DNA of 64,000 bases from Marchantia polymorpha subsp. ruderalis. Taxonomy: Eukaryota > Streptophyta > Marchantiopsida > Marchantiales > Marchantiaceae. Each line of letters starts with the position of its first letter. The first letter of the stretch is position 1. Shown here one piece after another: positions 61,057 through 64,000 of this stretch. A model generated the notes under the pieces. The model saw only the letters and a list, made by a program, of their open reading frames with translations. It did no database searches and was not told the origin of the DNA. Location: assembly GCA_037833965.1 (NCBI GenBank), contig AP031353.1, positions 3,846,501-3,910,500 on the forward strand, given 5' to 3'. Made by a program: the position numbers and the translations under genes.

Positions 61057-62203
61057 TTCCCGAAACTGCTTCCTCCACCTCTTCATACTCTATCCCCTCC
61101 ATATTGTTGAACGGTCGTCGCTGCATGGGCCGTCCTCCTTGTTGTGTCGGCCGAACTCGACAAAACTTGGCTATGTGACCCATTCGTCCACATGCATAGC
61201 ATTGGCGATTGTCACGAACTCCAGCTCCTCCTCGAACCATTCCATTATTTGCATAACCTTCTTGCAAATTTGGAACTCCTGGTCGCCTAATCTCACCTCC
61301 AAATCTTGGTGGTGGTCCTCTTGTTGGTGCAAAACCTTCTCTACGTCGAAGGTTTCCCAACTTCATCGGTGTTGGACCAGATGGATCTCTAAAATTGCTC
61401 ACTGGCTCACCGTGTGTGACACCAAAAGCACCTGAAATTCGTTGAGCAATTGCGATTGCTTCATTCACAGTAGATGGATTGCTTACCATCACCTCCTTTC
61501 GAATTCGATCTTTCAAGCCTCGTTTGAACACGTCCAAGGCTTCAGCTCCACTCATATCCATGATAGATACTTGAAGATCACGAAATTCTTCAATGTACTC
61601 ATGAATACCTCCTTTCTGCTTCAGATCCCACAACTTCATTCTTGCAGTTTGAAGAGAATCCACCGCTTGAAAATTTTGCAGAAGTCCTTCCTGCATTCCA
61701 CTCCACGAAATGGTAGCACCTCGTTCTGAAAGCATTCTCTCCCATGTTGTGTACCATGTGAGAGCCTTATCCGTAAGATAAGATCTCATGAACATTCCTG
61801 CAATATAATCAGAAACATGAAAATGGGATAAATGAATATTCATCCTCATAATCCATCCCTCTAACACTCCCATTGCTCTACTCCCTTTGTAAGCTTCCAC
61901 CTTACAGGATTTTCCCATTCGAAGCAAAAGATTTGCTTGATCTTCAATCTCTTGAAGACGTCTCCTATTTGCCTCTGCTGCATCAATAGGAGTTGGTTCT
62001 GGCTGAACTTGGGAAGCTTGAACTTGAGGTTCAACTTCCATCTCTCCAACTCTCTCTCTATCTACTTTCTCACTCTCTAATGCAAAGATTTTATCTTCCA
62101 TGGCTTGCTGCTTGGTATGCCCATCTACTATCGCTTTTCTCAACTCCTTCATCTCCGCCATGATTGCATTGAGAACCTCACCCATATCAATTGATGTTCC
62201 CAT
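61040..62203 (-). CDS. gag: Chromovirus gag
   Basis: 387 aa. The N-terminus (about 10-60) is a charged helical stretch. A retrotransposon gag domain spans about 105-255 ([24 protein letters not shown] and [11 protein letters not shown] are typical), followed by a basic Arg/Gly/Pro-rich nucleocapsid region and a CCHC zinc knuckle, C335-x2-C338-x4-H343-x4-C348. It starts at an ATG 602 bp inside the 5' LTR and stops at TAA 61,040-61,042. The last codons contain the slippery heptamer. Gag builds the virus-like particle and packages element RNA. Confidence 0.95.
   Translation of the reverse strand: MGTSIDMGEVLNAIMAEMKELRKAIVDGHTKQQAMEDKIFALESEKVDRERVGEMEVEPQVQASQVQPEPTPIDAAEANRRRLQEIEDQANLLLRMGKSCKVEAYKGSRAMGVLEGWIMRMNIHLSHFHVSDYIAGMFMRSYLTDKALTWYTTWERMLSERGATISWSGMQEGLLQNFQAVDSLQTARMKLWDLKQKGGIHEYIEEFRDLQVSIMDMSGAEALDVFKRGLKDRIRKEVMVSNPSTVNEAIAIAQRISGAFGVTHGEPVSNFRDPSGPTPMKLGNLRRREGFAPTRGPPPRFGGEIRRPGVPNLQEGYANNGMVRGGAGVRDNRQCYACGRMGHIAKFCRVRPTQQGGRPMQRRPFNNMEGIEYEEVEEAVSGNEDHQ
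61055..61061 (-). promoter_or_regulatory. GGGAAAC slippery site for -1 gag-pol frameshift
   Basis: On the minus strand gag reads TCG GGA AAC GAA GAT CAC CAG TAA. GGGAAAC fits X XXY YYZ in the gag frame. Slipping back one base enters a frame that stays open into pol and has no stop. The site is 4 sense codons before the gag stop. A downstream stem or pseudoknot was not established. Confidence 0.75.
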
Positions 62204-62220
62204 GCTTTTTCACACTCCCT

Positions 62221-62683
62221 CTAATACAAAGTGAGTATAATCATTATGTGACCTCTCAACAAAGGAGTCACAAAAGGTGCAGGTGACTCTATCACAGCTC
62301 TATAGTACTCCTCTCCATAATTCCTCACAAGAAAATCTCTCCATATCCTCTTCTGTCTATATACTGTTCTAATCTCTACATAAGTGCTGAATCGAACCAG
62401 GACAGGTGGTTCGCGGTTCAAATCCATGAAACAATTAGTATAGAATGTATATAGTACAATCCCAAGTCTCTCCATAAGTAACTATTGGAAGAATCAGTGG
62501 CACTCTTGACTCCATCACTCTAGTCATAAAATCTGCACCCCAACAAGCCACAAGGTACATCCGAAAATGATGTTTCTCCATGCAACGAAGGTGAATATCG
62601 AATAGGTTAGGAATTGGCCAGTGCGGTACTGGATTCCTGTCAATCCCGTCCATATCTGCAAAAACACAATGTCCCCCTTCCAC
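62221..62683 (-). other. Two small overlapping leader ORFs between PBS and gag
   Basis: ORF A (62,683-62,435, 82 aa) and ORF B (62,475-62,221, 84 aa) overlap by 41 bp in different frames. Their C-terminal halves align. YLVACWGADF, RVMES and P-x3-P in A match FLVRNYGEEY, AVIES and P-x3-P in B, and both end LY-stop. They may be duplicated copies of one short module. I recognise no domain. Leader ORFs are not a usual part of Ty3/gypsy elements. They may be translated, or relics of captured sequence. Confidence 0.45.
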
Positions 62684-62804
62684 CTCTCTCTACATGCAGA
62701 TGAATGACCTCTGCCAACCTCTATACACTCTCAAGACTACACTCCATCATCACTCACTTGCTATTCCATGAGGGGTAATCCACACTCAAGGAAAGAGCAA
62801 GGTC

Positions 62805-62816
62805 GCTCTGATACCA
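62805..62816 (-). other. Primer-binding site of the chromovirus
   Basis: Minus strand TGGTATCAGAGC, one base inside the 5' LTR. It is the standard plant site complementary to the 3' end of initiator-Met tRNA. Confidence 0.92.
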
Positions 62817-62817
62817 T

Positions 62818-63237
62818 TGTAACACTAGGGTTTAGAGAGAATTTCACTCGAAGATAGAAACGTAAACTCTGAAGATGAGAGATACCAACAATGGTTCTCC
62901 TCTCCCTTATATAGCTCTCACCAACAAGTACAAGGTGATAAGATCTAATCCCCACCATCCATACCACTCCTAGTGGATGGATGACGTGGCGGATAACCCT
63001 AACAAGCACACGGATCGCTGACGTGGCGCACCCAACTAACACACTAACTAACACACTCAATCCTTACCTACAAGCACACGGATTGCTGACGTGGCACTGT
63101 CAACTAACACATCCACTCTGTACCTACCAAGTGCGCGGATCGCTGACGTGGCAGCTATGACTAGTGCACACTAAAGTATCTACATCAATATTCAGAGTAA
63201 CCTCTACTTTAGTTCTAACTAACTAAAGATGGTTACA
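62818..63237 (-). repeat. 5' LTR of the chromovirus (promoter copy)
   Basis: 420 bp, apparently identical to 57,176-57,595. TATA box TATATAAG at 62,906-62,913. The four TGACGTGGC sites fall at 62,982-63,152 by offset. It drives minus-strand transcription of gag-pol. Confidence 0.95.
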
Positions 63238-63271
63238 CAGGTTCTTCGTCCTGTAAGACCAGATATTGCAT
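63238..63271 (-). pseudogene. 5' end of the interrupted coiled-coil ORF
   Basis: After one CAGGT copy is removed, ATG CAA TAT CTG at 63,271 runs in frame into the Pro-rich ORF at 57,170. Alternatively, TTACAG just before GACGAAGAA is a splice acceptor and the true start lies further upstream. Confidence 0.45.
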
Positions 63272-64000
63272 ATGTGAAATAAAACTAGAATTAGCCAAGG
63301 AATTAATCATGGTTAGGATAGTTATGACTAAATCTAGCTAGTTATGACTAAGTCTAGCTAGTTTAGCTATAATGACTATACTTGGCGGAATAATTAGAGA
63401 AGTTCTAGAAGATTTGAGTGAGCACTTCTATTTTGTCTTGTACAAAAGTCTAGATTCCAAGAGAAAAGACTTTTGAACTTCATGTTTAGTTTGATTGGTT
63501 TGACTAAAGTAAGGAGTATTCCATTGGTTAGACTAAGTCTAGTGTTGACTTAGTGGAAAGTGGAAGTTCTAGAAGTTGGAAAGGCACAAATGGCATGTCG
63601 CCACCTCAATCTAGGGATTAGTAAACATCTAGAAGGTTTAGGGGGCTAATGGCATGTTGCCACATATTGATAACTAGTCAACCTTACTATGGTTTATCTT
63701 CGTAAAAGTAAGTTAGATAGAAATTACCATTTGTTACTATGGTAAATTCTCGAGTAGTATATATAGAGAGGTAGGGAAGAGCCTCTCAAGCAAGTTTGGA
63801 GAGTTCATATGTAGAGACTTGTTTCATATATGAAAGAGTGACAAATTTTCAGTACCTTGGAGTGTCGATGAGTGTATGAGTTAGAGTGATACCTTGAGAG
63901 ATTGTGTGAGAGGGTGTTTAGCTTATGAGTATGATGCGGAATCCTAGTACTCTAGAATCATGATGAGCTACCGAAAAGCCATCTGAGGTAAACCTGAGTG
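63272..64000 (+). promoter_or_regulatory. Possible promoter or LTR-like region at the window end
   Basis: A + strand TATATATAG lies at about 63,758, followed by a GA-rich leader-like stretch. A repeated TAGTTATGACTAA(A/G)TCTAGC lies near 63,318-63,357. It may be the U3/R of another element or a gene promoter cut off by the window. No ORF is recognised. Confidence 0.25.

Larger units (their letters stand above)
57171..63242 (-). mobile_element. Intact Ty3/gypsy chromovirus with CAGGT target duplication
   Basis: The element is 57,176-63,237 (6,062 bp), flanked by CAGGT at 57,171-57,175 and 63,238-63,242. Two 420-bp LTRs appear identical base for base. Reading on the minus strand, the order is 5' LTR, primer-binding site, two small leader ORFs, gag, pol (protease, reverse transcriptase, RNase H, integrase, chromodomain), polypurine tract and 3' LTR. 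All catalytic motifs are present and neither gag nor pol has an internal stop. Integrase follows RNase H, as in Metaviridae, and the C-terminal chromodomain places it among chromoviruses. Identical LTRs mean a very recent insertion. The element may be autonomous. Confidence 0.95.

Overview
The window looks like plant nuclear DNA, most likely from a bryophyte. Marchantia-type liverwort is my best guess, because of the plant-type GT34, GLTP and nepenthesin-like genes, the spliced HMA genes, and an abundant coiled-coil repeat-gene family that I associate with that genome. The species is an inference. Genes are sparse and lie in long AT-rich intergenic DNA. The right third (49.5 kb to the end) is nested mobile-element sequence.

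Genes. 9.78-11.88 kb (-): a GT34 glycosyltransferase with a separate first exon carrying the Golgi membrane anchor. 25.06-26.24 kb (+): a second, intronless GT34. Both probably add xylose or galactose to hemicellulose in the Golgi. 29.88-30.48 kb (-): a glycolipid transfer protein. 38.07-39.49 kb (-): a secreted nepenthesin-type aspartic protease. 43.02-43.97 kb and 46.43-47.41 kb (+): a tandem pair of small four-exon HMA metal-binding proteins. They share intron positions and an N-terminal YDGYDP-W module that I do not recognise from other HMA proteins.

Mobile DNA. 49,522-53,955 is an old copia-type deletion derivative (-) with AAAGT target duplications. It retains only a short RNase H tail, which adjoins a 35-bp tandem array. 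A 385-bp hAT-type MITE with an exact 8-bp target duplication sits inside it. 57,176-63,237 is an apparently intact, very recent Ty3/gypsy chromovirus (-). Its two 420-bp LTRs look identical, it has CAGGT target duplications, gag and pol are intact, and a GGGAAAC slippery heptamer lies 10 nt before the gag stop, with pol in the -1 frame. Its U3 carries four TGACGTGGC sites upstream of a TATA box. The insertion splits a coiled-coil repeat-family ORF (55.3-57.2 kb plus 63.24-63.27 kb). A decayed paralogue of that family lies at about 0.35-3.0 kb.

Elsewhere I see tandem repeats (5.2, 20.4, 39.9, 50.1-50.7 and 54.5 kb), four perfect short hairpins (7.9, 9.4, 28.9 and 41.1 kb) and a few coding-like remnants (5.7-6.1, 16.8-17.3, 22.5-22.9 and 36.9-37.3 kb). 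The cell-wall, lipid and metal-binding genes show no operon-like or obvious functional linkage. The most coherent new-looking items are the HMA pair and the young chromovirus with its regulatory LTR, two leader ORFs and programmed frameshift.
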